This document shows positions 46,130 to 55,608 of a stretch of DNA of 64,000 nucleotides, in pieces; position 1 is the stretch's first letter; every line of letters starts with the position of its first letter. The position numbers were made by a program, and so were the translations under genes. The notes under the pieces were generated by a model. It was not told the DNA's origin, did not search any database, and saw nothing but the letters and a program-made list of their open reading frames with translations. Source of the stretch: Nostoc piscinale CENA21 (GTDB lineage: Bacteria; Cyanobacteriota; Cyanobacteriia; Cyanobacteriales; Nostocaceae); assembly GCF_001298445.1 (NCBI RefSeq), contig NZ_CP012036.1:2881351-2945350 (forward strand), read 5' to 3'.

Positions 46130-48760
46130 TCAAACTGGTAAAGCTTTAACTTGTAGTAAATCTAGTTCGCCCTCAAATATTTCATCAATGGGTAACATTT
46201 GACCATCGGTAGTCATAAATTTATGGTCTTTTGTGGCGCGAATTACAGAACCATCTTCTAAAGAATACTCGAATAATTCTTGTTGTCCTCGATTATGCCA
46301 TTGGGCGATCGCTTGCGTATAGACATAACCGTGGCTGTCAACGCTAAACACGCTACATTCCAGTTGTTTTTCGACAATTTCGCCGATAGGGACAAAGCCA
46401 TATTCTACTGTTAATACTTGGGTGTCATAGCTGAGGCAATATTCAGCAAACTTCAACATATCATCAAATAGCTTTTCTGCTACTTGCTTTTTCACACCGT
46501 TTTTCGTCGAACCATCAATAAATTTTTCCTGCTGCTTCTGCATTTCGGAAACTTTCTTTTTCCCCATCGCGCGGCGTAGCAAGTCAGCTTGTCCTAGAGA
46601 ATAACCAGCCATATCTTGAGCAATTTTCATGATTTGCTCTTGATAGACCATAATGCCGTAGGTTTCATTTAAAATTGGTTCTAAAATTTGGCTTTCATAG
46701 TCAATATTTTCGCGTCCATGTTTGCGGTTAATAAACTTAGGAATCAACCCCGCATCTAAAGGGCCTGGTCTGTATAATGCCAAGATAGAAGAAATATCTT
46801 CAATATTAGAAGGCTTCAAATCACGGACTATCTGCTTCATTCCCGATGATTCTAATTGGAATATTCCTTCTAATTCGCCAGATTCTAAAAGTTCATAAGT
46901 TTTCTGCACATCTTTAGGGAGAGTTTTATGTTCACCCTTAGCTAAAATCTTTTGCGCCTTTCTCTCTTGATTAGTGATTTCGTAAGGGTCAACCCTATAA
47001 CCTTTATGCTGCTCAATTAAATCAATGGTTTTTTGAATCATTGTTAGGTTTCTTAAACCCAAGAAGTCCATTTTCAACAAACCCATTGATTCCAAATCTT
47101 CCATGAAATATTGGGTAATTACTGACCCGTCATTATTTCTTTGTAGAGGCACAATTTCATCAAGAGGATCGGCAGAAATTACTACCCCAGCCGCATGAAC
47201 ACCAAAGGTTTTGTTAGTTCCTTCAATTCGCATCGCCATATCAACCCAATGGCGCACCTTTGGGTCATTATCATATTTTTCTTTAAACTCTGGTTCGGGA
47301 GTTTCATTAGAAATCATCACCTTGAGTTTAGTAGGCTTACCCCGCACTACAGGAATTAACTTCGCCATTTTGTCAGCTTCCCCATAAGGAATATTCAACA
47401 CTCTGGCGACATCTTTTAATACAGCTTTAGAAGTTAATCGGTTAAAGGTAATAATTTGAGCAACTCTATCTGTACCGTATTTTTGAGTAACATAATCAAT
47501 AACTTGATCCCGTTGTTCAATGCAGAAATCGGTATCAATATCAGGCATTGATTTCCGTTCTGGATTTAAGAAACGCTCAAATAATAAGCCATGATGTACG
47601 GGGTCAATGTTAGTAATACCCATTGTATAAGCTACTAAAGACCCCGCCGCCGATCCTCTACCTGGGCCAACAGGAATATTGTTATCTCTAGCAAATTTGA
47701 TGTAGTCCCACACAACTAAAAAGTAGGTAGAAAAACCCATTTGCTGGAGCATTTTGAGTTCATATTCCAATCTTTCTTTATAGACTGGCTCGACTTCAGC
47801 GCGGGATTTTCGATTTAATCTATCTAATAAACCTTGCCAAGCAACTTCTTCAACGTAAGTATCAGCAGTGTGACCAGAAGGAATGGGATAATTGGGGATG
47901 CGAGGCTCTCCCATAATATTGTAAGGCTCGACTTTTTCAGCAACTTCTTCTGTGGTTGCTATTGCTTCCTCAATCACATCTTCGGGTAAATGGTCGCGGA
48001 ATAGCATTCTCATTTCATCAGCAGATTTGAGATATTCTGTGCCGCTATAACGCATCCGGTTATCTTCAATAATTAGCTTACCTGTTTGAATACAAAGTAA
48101 AGCGTCGTGGGCTTCGACATCAAAACAAGAAATAAAATGCGAGTCGTTCGTAGCGACAAATTTAATGCCTAATTCCCGCGCAATTTTGACAATTTCCACA
48201 TTAACAATGCGGTCTTCTGGGGAGCCGTGGTCTTGAATTTCTAAATAAAAATCATCGCCAAATACATCTTTATACCATTGAGCAACTTTACGGGCTGCAT
48301 CTGGTCTATTACTGAGAATTGCTTGAGGAATTTCGCCACCTAAACATGCGCTAGTGACAATCAAACCTTCATGATATTGTTTGAGTAATTCTTTATTAAT
48401 ACAGGGACGAGAAAAAATACCTTTACCTTGTACACCTTTGAGGTGAGAAAGTGTGGTTAATTTAACTAAATGTTTATATCCTTGATTATTTTTGGCCAAA
48501 ACAACTTGATGATAACGGGGGCGACGTTCTTGTTTTTCAATATCGCCGTTAATAATATACATTTCGTTGCCAATTATTGGCTTAACATTTTTGCTACGGC
48601 AAATTTTCAGCAATTCCACAGCACCATACATGACACCATGATCTGTAACTGCGATCGCCTTTATCCCCAATTCTATGGCACGGTCAATCAAATCTGGTAA
48701 CTGACTCGCCCCATCCAGCAAACTATAGTCACTATGAATATGTAAAGGTACGAAAGACAT
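46130..48760 (-). CDS. dnaE: DNA polymerase III alpha subunit, N-terminal split-intein half
   Basis: This 876-residue protein holds the N-terminal extein (about 774 residues) of the replicative polymerase followed by a 102-residue N-intein. PHP-domain motifs start the protein (FVPLHIHSDYSLLDGASQL), polymerase palm motifs include GPGRGSAAGSLVAY and MPDIDTDFCIEQRDQVIDYV, and VYQEQIMKIAQDMAGYSLGQ follows. The intein begins at Cys in FAEY|CLSYDTQ. In cyanobacteria the C-terminal half, with the C-intein, is a separate gene elsewhere; the two are spliced in trans into active DnaE. That partner is not in this window. Confidence 0.95.
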   Translation of the reverse strand: MSFVPLHIHSDYSLLDGASQLPDLIDRAIELGIKAIAVTDHGVMYGAVELLKICRSKNVKPIIGNEMYIINGDIEKQERRPRYHQVVLAKNNQGYKHLVKLTTLSHLKGVQGKGIFSRPCINKELLKQYHEGLIVTSACLGGEIPQAILSNRPDAARKVAQWYKDVFGDDFYLEIQDHGSPEDRIVNVEIVKIARELGIKFVATNDSHFISCFDVEAHDALLCIQTGKLIIEDNRMRYSGTEYLKSADEMRMLFRDHLPEDVIEEAIATTEEVAEKVEPYNIMGEPRIPNYPIPSGHTADTYVEEVAWQGLLDRLNRKSRAEVEPVYKERLEYELKMLQQMGFSTYFLVVWDYIKFARDNNIPVGPGRGSAAGSLVAYTMGITNIDPVHHGLLFERFLNPERKSMPDIDTDFCIEQRDQVIDYVTQKYGTDRVAQIITFNRLTSKAVLKDVARVLNIPYGEADKMAKLIPVVRGKPTKLKVMISNETPEPEFKEKYDNDPKVRHWVDMAMRIEGTNKTFGVHAAGVVISADPLDEIVPLQRNNDGSVITQYFMEDLESMGLLKMDFLGLRNLTMIQKTIDLIEQHKGYRVDPYEITNQERKAQKILAKGEHKTLPKDVQKTYELLESGELEGIFQLESSGMKQIVRDLKPSNIEDISSILALYRPGPLDAGLIPKFINRKHGRENIDYESQILEPILNETYGIMVYQEQIMKIAQDMAGYSLGQADLLRRAMGKKKVSEMQKQQEKFIDGSTKNGVKKQVAEKLFDDMLKFAEYCLSYDTQVLTVEYGFVPIGEIVEKQLECSVFSVDSHGYVYTQAIAQWHNRGQQELFEYSLEDGSVIRATKDHKFMTTDGQMLPIDEIFEGELDLLQVKALPV
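46133..46438 (-). other. DnaE split intein, N-terminal fragment
   Basis: The 102 residues begin CLSYDTQVLTVEYG, with Cys1 as the splicing nucleophile, the block B Thr-x-x-His motif in RATKDHKFMT and IDEIFEGELDLLQV near the end. Length and sequence closely match the Npu-type DnaE N-intein. It needs the C-intein from the second dnaE gene to splice. Confidence 0.95.
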
Positions 48761-48799
48761 AATATTTATTTAAGTCGGTCAGTGTTAAAGAAGGTAGGA

Positions 48800-49010
48800 G
48801 TTAAAACGCAGGAGGCAGGAGGGAAGAGGTTTTCTAGGAAATTGATTTTTCTTTACATAATTCGGTTTATTTGTATTGTTCTACTTAATAGTTAATGCTC
48901 AATTATTAAAAGTGCTGAGTGTTGAGTGACGAGTCCTGAGTTAAAGATTCCATTCCCCTTGTCCCCCTTGTCTCCCTTGTCTCCCTTGTCCCTAATCTCT
49001 ACTCCCTAGA
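48800..49010. repeat. low-complexity repeat cluster before the symporter
   Basis: Holds GCAGGAGGCAGGAGG (from 48810), AGTGCTGAGTGTTGAGTGA (from 48910) and CCCTTGTCCCCCTTGTCTCC (from 48956), three of the window's dispersed repeat families side by side. No gene is seen in 48761-49096. Confidence 0.65.
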
Positions 49011-49096
49011 TTGATTAGATTATCCTGTTTAAGTAAATTCCACTTCCGCAGTTGTTGTTGTAATAGTTACCTTTGTTCCGTTATTTAGCTGTAACA

Positions 49097-50383
49097 ATGA
49101 GTCAAACAGAGAGTCAACATCCGCCCGATAATGCTTCCCGTCCTTGGTGGCGGCGTATTCCTCTGACGTTACAAATTGTAATTGCCTTAGTGCTGGCAGT
49201 GATTTTGGGAATTGCTTTAGGTGCGGGGAACCCTAGCCCTAGCAATGCGGCTTTAATCACTAATTTGGCAATTCCGGCAGAACTGGTACTTAAAGCACTC
49301 CGCGCTTTAGCTACACCACTGATTTTGGTAGCAGTGCTGCATACTTTTATGACAGCGACTATCCCCGGTACCGCCGGACGACGGTTAGCGTTATTACTTT
49401 TTACTAATACCACTGTAGCGATTTTAGTTGGGCTGTTGGTGGCTAACGTCCTGCGTCCAGGAACTTGGGGAAGTTTACCCAAACCACAGACAACCATTGC
49501 TAACGCCAACCTTGATCCTTGGGGGTTAATTAAAGACGCTGTACCAGAAGCCGTGCTTGCGCCGTTGGTGAGTAATAATGTCATTCAGTTAATTGTGGTT
49601 GCCCTCTGTTTTGGTATTGTGCTGCGGGGCTTAAAATCAGAACAAATCGCCCAAGGAAAAACAGGATATCAACCAATTGAAGATGTCATTGGAATTTTGT
49701 TTGAGGCGGTAATTCGTATCCTCAACTGGGTAATTGCTTTAGTTCCCTTTGCGGTGTTTGGTATTGTGGCTAAAACCGTGGCAGAAAAAGGTTTTGCCCC
49801 ATTTATTTCTTTAGCAGCTTTTATTGTGGCGGTGTTGGTCGCCTTGGTGTTGCAAGCTTGTTACTATCTCACCAGGGTTAAGTTTAATTCTTGGGTAAAC
49901 CCGTGGCGATTTTTGGCTGGCGGTTCAGATGCTTTTATTACAGCGTTCTCGACTTCTTCTTCTACCGTAACAATGCCTATTACCTGGGAGGTTTTGCAAA
50001 CCAAAGTTGGTTTAAGGGAATCTTCCGCATCTTTGGGGGCGTTAGTCGGGGCAAATTTTAATAATGATGGGACTGCCCTTTATGAAGCAATGTCTGCGTT
50101 ATATATTTCCCAAGTTATTGGACAGCATTTAAATTTGGGACAGCAGTTAATTGTAGTGCTGACATCGATTTTTGCATCGGTGGGGGCGGCTGGTATTCCG
50201 AATGCGGGGTTAGTGACAATGACTTTGGTATTTACTTCCGTGCGCTTGCCGACAGAGTATATCGCCTTGTTGGTGACTGTTGACTGGTTTTTAGACCGTT
50301 GTCGCACAGCGATTAATGTTATGGGAGATATGACTGTGAGTGCGGTACTGGATGGGAAAAAGCCGCGTTATGAAGAGGAGTAA
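49097..50383 (+). CDS. dicarboxylate/amino acid:cation symporter (DAACS family)
   Basis: This 428-residue transporter has about eight membrane helices and the family's two hairpin motifs: the Ser-rich FITAFSTSSSTVTMPITW and the NFNNDGTALYEAMSALYISQ box that binds substrate and sodium. It should import glutamate, aspartate or C4-dicarboxylates with sodium or protons across the plasma membrane. I start at ATG 49097 (MSQTESQ); an earlier TTG at 49073 is less likely. Stands alone after a repeat-rich spacer. Confidence 0.9.
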   Translation: MSQTESQHPPDNASRPWWRRIPLTLQIVIALVLAVILGIALGAGNPSPSNAALITNLAIPAELVLKALRALATPLILVAVLHTFMTATIPGTAGRRLALLLFTNTTVAILVGLLVANVLRPGTWGSLPKPQTTIANANLDPWGLIKDAVPEAVLAPLVSNNVIQLIVVALCFGIVLRGLKSEQIAQGKTGYQPIEDVIGILFEAVIRILNWVIALVPFAVFGIVAKTVAEKGFAPFISLAAFIVAVLVALVLQACYYLTRVKFNSWVNPWRFLAGGSDAFITAFSTSSSTVTMPITWEVLQTKVGLRESSASLGALVGANFNNDGTALYEAMSALYISQVIGQHLNLGQQLIVVLTSIFASVGAAGIPNAGLVTMTLVFTSVRLPTEYIALLVTVDWFLDRCRTAINVMGDMTVSAVLDGKKPRYEEE

Positions 50384-50476
50384 TTTTTCTGAGGAGTTCC
50401 ATACAGCTTGATCAAAAATTGGTATTAGGTTTATTTCTTTGATTATCTAGCTTGAGGAAATAGTGAATGAAGATTC

Positions 50477-50738
50477 GAGCTTCATTAATGAGGCTCAGAA
50501 CTCCTTTAATGAGTGTTTGAACTTCATTAATGAGCCTTGGAACTCCTTTAATGAGACTCGGAACTTCATGAATGAGGCTCGGAACTTCTTTAATGGAGTG
50601 TTTGAACTTCATTAATGAGCATTGGAACTCCTTTAATGAGTCTTAAATACTCGTGAATGAGCCTCGGAATTTCTTTAATTAGTCTTAAATACTCGTGAAT
50701 GAGTCTTTGAACTCGGTTAACAAGTCTTGAATACTCAT
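50477..50738. repeat. second 21-bp tandem array
   Basis: About 12 units of 21 bp with core GAACTTCATTAATGAG or GAACTCCTTTAATGAG, ending in CCTTG, GTGTTT or TCTTA; one unit has 22 bases. Later units diverge to AATACTCGTGAATGAG. It lies just upstream of the Roco gene and shares the 21-bp period, but not the sequence, of the array at 19745. The rest of the 50384-50838 spacer shows nothing else. Confidence 0.85.
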
Positions 50739-50838
50739 CGAGATTCTAGATTAACTTAAACACGCCTCCCTATTCTTCACTTCCCACACTGCTAAACTAT
50801 TCTGGTAAATATCGCTACAGGGTTGGTGAGGTTTGCAG

Positions 50839-53679
50839 GTGACAAACGAAGAACTGTTGCAAATTATTGAACAAGCTGACAAGGAAAAGGTAACAGAGCT
50901 AGACCTTTCCAATAAGCAACTCAGCAGCCTACCACCAGAAATCAGCCAACTCTACAACTTAAGTGAGCTAGACCTCTCTAATAATCAACTCAGTAGCCTG
51001 CCACCAGAAATCGGTCAACTCTCCAACTTGACAGCACTATACCTTAATGAAAATCAACTCAGCAGCCTGCCACCAGAAATTAGCCAACTTTCCAACTTAA
51101 GTGAGCTAGACCTCTCTAATAATCAACTCAGTAGCCTGCCACCAGAAATCAGCCAACTCTACAACTTGACAGCACTATACCTTAATGAAAATCAACTCAG
51201 CAGCCTGCCACCAGAAATCCGCCAACTCTCCAACTTAAGGCGGCTATACCTTCATGCAAACCAACTCAGCAGCCTGCCGCCAGAAATCAGCCAACTCTCC
51301 AACTTGACGCGGTTATACCTTGATCACAATCAACTCAGCAGCCTACCGCCAGAAATCTGTCGACTCTCCAATTTGACGCGGTTATACCTTGATCACAATC
51401 AACTCAGCAGCCTACCGCCAGAAATCTGTCAACTCTCCAACTTAATATTGTTATATCTCTATAACAACCCCTTAACCTCGCCACCCCCCGAAATTATCGG
51501 GCAAGGAACCCACGCAATTTTGGCGTATCTGCAAGAAAAATTAGAAGATAGTCAACGCCAGTGGGTTTCTAAACTTCTAGTAGTCGGTGAAGGCGGTGTA
51601 GGTAAAACATCCTTATTAAGAGCATTACGCGGTGAAGAATTCGACACCCAAGAATCAACCACCCACGGCATTGAAATAAAATCCCTCGCCTTAACCCACC
51701 CCGCCAAACCAGATGTCACCATGCAGCTGAACACCTGGGACTTTGGTGGACAGGAAATCTATCACGCTACTCATCAATTCTTCCTCACCAACCGTTCCCT
51801 TTTCCTCCTCGCCTGGAATGCGCGACTGGGATTTGAGCAAGGTAAACTCTACTATTGGCTAGATACCATCAAAGCCTTAGCGCCGGAATCACCCATTTTA
51901 CTTGTCGCCACCCACATCGATGAACGCGACGCAGACCTTCCCCTCAAAGAGTTACGCGACAAATACCCCCAAATTGTCGAACACTGCAAAATTAGTTCTA
52001 AAATCAGCCTGGGTATTGAAGAACTCCGCCAAGCAATTGCCGAAACTGCTGCTCAACTGCCCTTAATGGGTGAAATCTGGCCTACCACTTGGCTCAATGC
52101 TGCTAACGCTATTCGTTCCCGTCCAGAAAAATACATCACGCCGCAGCAGTTGGGGAAAATCATGGCTGAGTCTGGAGTTGCGGACATTAGTCAAGAAGTT
52201 TTGGCGCGATGGCTGCATGAATTAGGCGAAATTCTCTATTTCCAAGACAATGAAGAACTCAATGATACAGTCATCCTCAAACCGCAGTGGGTGACTCAAT
52301 ACATCAGCAAAGTTCTGGAAAGCGAAGAAGTAATTAATAAGTTTGGCATTTTCACCCGCCAGGAAATGGATAAACTCTGGCAAGACTTAGCCCCATCAAT
52401 GCGTGACCATTTTCTCCGGCTGATGGAACGGTTTGACCTTTCCTACCGCACTTTAGAAAACCGAGATATTAGTTTAATTGTTGAACGTTTGCCCCTCGAC
52501 CCGCCGAATTATGAACAGCAATGGCAACAAATCAAAGCTAAAGCAAATTGCCATGAAATTTCCATGAAATTCAAACTCAATACTATTCCGGCGGGGATTC
52601 CGACTTGGTTTATTGCCCGTCAACACCGCTTTACAACTAACACCCATTGGCGAAACGGGGCATTGTTGGCTTATGAACAAGAACATTTAGCTTTGGTGGA
52701 AGCGGTGAAGGGCGATCGCTATATTAAACTAACAGTACGCGGTGCTAACCCTTTGAATTTCTTCGTCCTATTACGCGATGGCATTGAAGTAACTCTCTCC
52801 AGGTTTCCCGGCTTAAATATTCAACGCACTATCCCCTGTCTTGGTCATCATGGCGAACCATGCACCCACGAATTTGACTATCACCAATTATCCAAACGTT
52901 GGGAAAAAAAGAAAGCAACCATTGAATGTCCAGAAGCCATAGAAGATGTATCTGTTGCCGAACTTTTGTATGGTTTAAATTTCCATACACAAAATGCAGT
53001 ATTAGAACGCATTGATGAATTAGAAACAAAAGTTGTTGATAAACAAGCAACTATTCTCAATGAAATCAAAAATCTGCGCGAACTTTCTCAAAGAGAATTT
53101 ACTAATTTCTTCCGCCGCGAACAAGCCAAAATCGATTCTCATTGCCCAAATATTTTTGTGCTGCGTCCCCGTGGTGGTAAATCTTGGCAAAAAGCCATAG
53201 CCGGACAAAAAATAGATTTACAACTTTATTGCCAAGCCCCTGGCTGTTGGCATCCTCTCCAAACAGGCGGTTTATATGAAATCGATGAACCTGCCAAATG
53301 GCTGAGAGCAACTGCACCTTATATTGGTAAATTATTCAAAGTTTTAAGATTTGCCGCACCCATAATTGGCCCTTGGCTGGGTGTGGTAGATCCCAAAGAA
53401 TACGAAGCAATTTATAAGAATAATTTGGAATTATTTAAAGAACTAGCCGAGAAATTACCAGAAATTCAAGATGCCGCAGATTTAGAATTAGCAGACAAAA
53501 TTGCCAGAGGTGAAGATTTAGATCCCGAACGTGCCGACGGTGCAGCGTTGCGTGCTTTACGCCAACTCTTAGAAGAAAAAGACCCCCAACAACATTGGGG
53601 CGGACTCAAGAAAGTATTAACACCAGAAGGACATTACCTCTGGCTGTGCGAACACCACGCAGCCGAATATAAGCGTTAG
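50839..53679 (+). CDS. Roco-family protein: LRR - ROC GTPase - COR, with Cys/His-rich tail
   Basis: This 946-residue protein starts at GTG 50839 (MTNEELLQIIEQ; GGTGAGG seven bases upstream). Residues about 18-215 are leucine-rich repeats of 23 residues (LSSLPPEISQLSNLTALYLN). The ROC domain follows with P-loop GEGGVGKTS (about 249-257), DFGGQE switch (301) and THIDE guanine-specificity box (358), then the COR domain to about residue 640. The tail of about 200 residues has PCLGHHGEPCTHEF, YCQAPGCWHPL and LCEHHAAEY, possible metal ligands. Bacterial Roco proteins are GTP-cycling dimers; the cyanobacterial role is unknown. Confidence 0.9.
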   Translation: MTNEELLQIIEQADKEKVTELDLSNKQLSSLPPEISQLYNLSELDLSNNQLSSLPPEIGQLSNLTALYLNENQLSSLPPEISQLSNLSELDLSNNQLSSLPPEISQLYNLTALYLNENQLSSLPPEIRQLSNLRRLYLHANQLSSLPPEISQLSNLTRLYLDHNQLSSLPPEICRLSNLTRLYLDHNQLSSLPPEICQLSNLILLYLYNNPLTSPPPEIIGQGTHAILAYLQEKLEDSQRQWVSKLLVVGEGGVGKTSLLRALRGEEFDTQESTTHGIEIKSLALTHPAKPDVTMQLNTWDFGGQEIYHATHQFFLTNRSLFLLAWNARLGFEQGKLYYWLDTIKALAPESPILLVATHIDERDADLPLKELRDKYPQIVEHCKISSKISLGIEELRQAIAETAAQLPLMGEIWPTTWLNAANAIRSRPEKYITPQQLGKIMAESGVADISQEVLARWLHELGEILYFQDNEELNDTVILKPQWVTQYISKVLESEEVINKFGIFTRQEMDKLWQDLAPSMRDHFLRLMERFDLSYRTLENRDISLIVERLPLDPPNYEQQWQQIKAKANCHEISMKFKLNTIPAGIPTWFIARQHRFTTNTHWRNGALLAYEQEHLALVEAVKGDRYIKLTVRGANPLNFFVLLRDGIEVTLSRFPGLNIQRTIPCLGHHGEPCTHEFDYHQLSKRWEKKKATIECPEAIEDVSVAELLYGLNFHTQNAVLERIDELETKVVDKQATILNEIKNLRELSQREFTNFFRREQAKIDSHCPNIFVLRPRGGKSWQKAIAGQKIDLQLYCQAPGCWHPLQTGGLYEIDEPAKWLRATAPYIGKLFKVLRFAAPIIGPWLGVVDPKEYEAIYKNNLELFKELAEKLPEIQDAADLELADKIARGEDLDPERADGAALRALRQLLEEKDPQQHWGGLKKVLTPEGHYLWLCEHHAAEYKR

Positions 53680-53703
53680 GTAGGAAGTGGGGAGTAGCAC
53701 CTA

Positions 53704-53830
53704 GCCCCGACGAATGGAATTCGCGGCTATAAAAACGAAGTCCGCCTGCGCGGACTAACGTAAAAAGGCAAAAATGAAGAATACTTTTGACTTTTGGTTT
53801 TTTACTTTTGACTTCTCCGGCAAAGCCGGA
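53704..53830. repeat. dispersed repeats between Roco and flavoprotein genes
   Basis: GTCCGCCTGCGCGGAC and CTCCGGCAAAGCCGGAG are perfect small palindromes; ACTTTTGACTTTTGG and TTACTTTTGACTT are the same family as the lexA-downstream hairpin. They lie between convergent genes and may act as terminators. Confidence 0.6.
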
Positions 53831-53847
53831 GCGCCTCCTGCCTCTGA

Positions 53848-55341
53848 TTACAAATTCCAATTGCGGCGGAAATGGAAGAAGCCTTCTAATCTATCTTGCA
53901 CATCTGGATGGTTATTTAATCTTTGCTGATATTCTTGGGCAGTTTGGGTGAGAATTTCGGAAAAATTGGGATAGATGGGCGCTAAGTTAGCTAAATCTTT
54001 GACTTTAATTTTTTGGTTGATAGCTAATGCAATTATATTAATTAACTCTCCGGCGCTTTGACCTAAGATAGTTGCACCTAAAATTTCGCCGTTACGTAAG
54101 ACAATTAATTGACAAATACCTGTGATTTCGCTGTTAATTTGGGCTGCTGCTAAAGATTTAAAATATTGCCGTAAAATTAAAAATTCATCGGGGCGAAATT
54201 GCCTGATAACTTGAATTTGGGTTAAACCAACTTGCGCTAACATTGGCTGAGTAAATATTCCCCAAGGTATGTGTTGATAATTCACCTCTAATCTAGGGAA
54301 AAATAGGGCATTGTTGGTGGCGATTCTCGCTTCATAATGAGCAACGTTGATCAAGTCATAACCACCAATGACATCACCACAAGCGTAAATACGTTTGTTG
54401 GTAGTTTGCAGTTTATTGTTGACTACTAAACGATGCTGATACCATTTCACGCCGACGGCTGCTAAATTGAAAGATGCAAAATTTGGTTGTTGTGCTGTGG
54501 CTACTAAAATTTCATCAGTTTCAATTGCTTTATCTCCGGCTTGTACCCATTTTTTATCATCAATTTGTCTAACTTGGGTGACGGCTGTTTGCGTCAAAAT
54601 ATGTACACCATCAACTTCTAATTGTGCTTGCAGCAGTTGAGCAATTTCTGGGTCAGTATTTGGCAGAATATGAGGATGTTTAATGACTAATGTGACAGTA
54701 CAACCCAACCGGGCTAAAGTTTGGGCGATTTCAATACTTTGAGGTACGCCACCAAGAATTACCCAATTTTGAGGTAATGTTCTTTTTTTGAGAGATTGCC
54801 AAATATTATTTAAGGTAATGTAACCAGTATTTTGTAAACCTTCAATATTAGGAATTTTGGGACGGGAACCACTGGCTAATAAATAAGTGCGTCCCCTTAA
54901 CAAGCGGAGAATTTGCTGAGGTGCAGATTGGGTTGATTTTTCATCATTTTGATAAACAGCAAATGCCAAATGTGGCGAAGGTTGAAATTCACCTTTGCCA
55001 AAAATCACATCAACGCCTTGTGCAGCTAATGTGGCTGGAGAATTGAGTTCTTGGATATTGGCTGCTACTGTGTCAGCATATAGCATTGCCTCTTGCCAAG
55101 CGAGGGATATATGGCATTTTTCGGCGATGTCCGCATGATTGGTACGAATACCAAAACCATCGGCTTGATTGAGAGACTCTAAGCGGTTGGCAATTTCGCT
55201 GAGGGAGTGATGATAAATAAATCCGTAATTTATATGTGGTTCTACTAGGGCAACTTTAGCGTGCCATTTGGTTGCAGCTAAAGCCGCATAGCGTCCGGCG
55301 AGGCTACCGCCAATAATCACGACATCATAATCAATGGTCAT
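53848..55341 (-). CDS. pyridine nucleotide-disulfide oxidoreductase-like flavoprotein without redox cysteines
   Basis: This 497-residue protein has the FAD fold (VVIIGGSLAGRYAALAA), the NAD(P)-binding segment (WVILGGVPQSIEIAQTLARL), the FAD second motif (IYACGDVIGGYDLINVA) and the C-terminal dimerisation domain. Family members such as lipoamide dehydrogenase and mercuric reductase have a CxxxxC redox pair about residue 45; here that site reads NYGFIYHHSLSE with no Cys. The C-terminal catalytic His-Glu (HPTxSE) reads YPNFSE, lacking the His. The enzyme cannot use a thiol-disulfide cycle; it may be an NAD(P)H:quinone-type reductase or a redox sensor. Confidence 0.82.
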   Translation of the reverse strand: MTIDYDVVIIGGSLAGRYAALAATKWHAKVALVEPHINYGFIYHHSLSEIANRLESLNQADGFGIRTNHADIAEKCHISLAWQEAMLYADTVAANIQELNSPATLAAQGVDVIFGKGEFQPSPHLAFAVYQNDEKSTQSAPQQILRLLRGRTYLLASGSRPKIPNIEGLQNTGYITLNNIWQSLKKRTLPQNWVILGGVPQSIEIAQTLARLGCTVTLVIKHPHILPNTDPEIAQLLQAQLEVDGVHILTQTAVTQVRQIDDKKWVQAGDKAIETDEILVATAQQPNFASFNLAAVGVKWYQHRLVVNNKLQTTNKRIYACGDVIGGYDLINVAHYEARIATNNALFFPRLEVNYQHIPWGIFTQPMLAQVGLTQIQVIRQFRPDEFLILRQYFKSLAAAQINSEITGICQLIVLRNGEILGATILGQSAGELINIIALAINQKIKVKDLANLAPIYPNFSEILTQTAQEYQQRLNNHPDVQDRLEGFFHFRRNWNL

Positions 55342-55373
55342 TAGTTGTTAGTCAATGGTCATTTGTCATTTGC

Positions 55374-55547
55374 AGGACTTACGTACAAAGATTGTCTGTT
55401 AAGACAGGGTGTGGGGGTGTAAGGGTATAGGCTTCGCCGTGAGCGTCAGCCGAACGGTGTAAGGGTTTTGAATAAATACACCCTACACCCCTAAACCTTT
55501 TCACCCTTCCCAAAACCTTTGGTTTTTCGTATCACTGCGTAAGTCCT
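55374..55547. mobile_element. MITE with AGGACTTACG termini
   Basis: A 174-bp element has perfect 10-bp inverted ends AGGACTTACG (55374-55383) and CGTAAGTCCT (55538-55547). The inside has GTGTAAGGGTATAGG and ACACCCTACACCCC, partly complementary. It carries no gene. A single end-like sequence, AGGACTTACGCAA, recurs near 28788. It sits in the spacer between the flavoprotein and cobD genes. Confidence 0.75.
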
Positions 55548-55608
55548 AAGTTAATTGTAGAGACGCTAATCATTTCGTCTCTACAATTGTTAGGTGACGA
55601 ATTACTTA

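Noticed and set aside
46130..48760. Truncated or broken dnaE
   Set aside because: The short gene is the normal split-intein N-terminal half in cyanobacteria and its end matches the intein, not a break.
50412..50612. Minus-strand frame with heptad VPSLI repeats
   Set aside because: It is also produced by a 21-bp array and has no sign of being translated.
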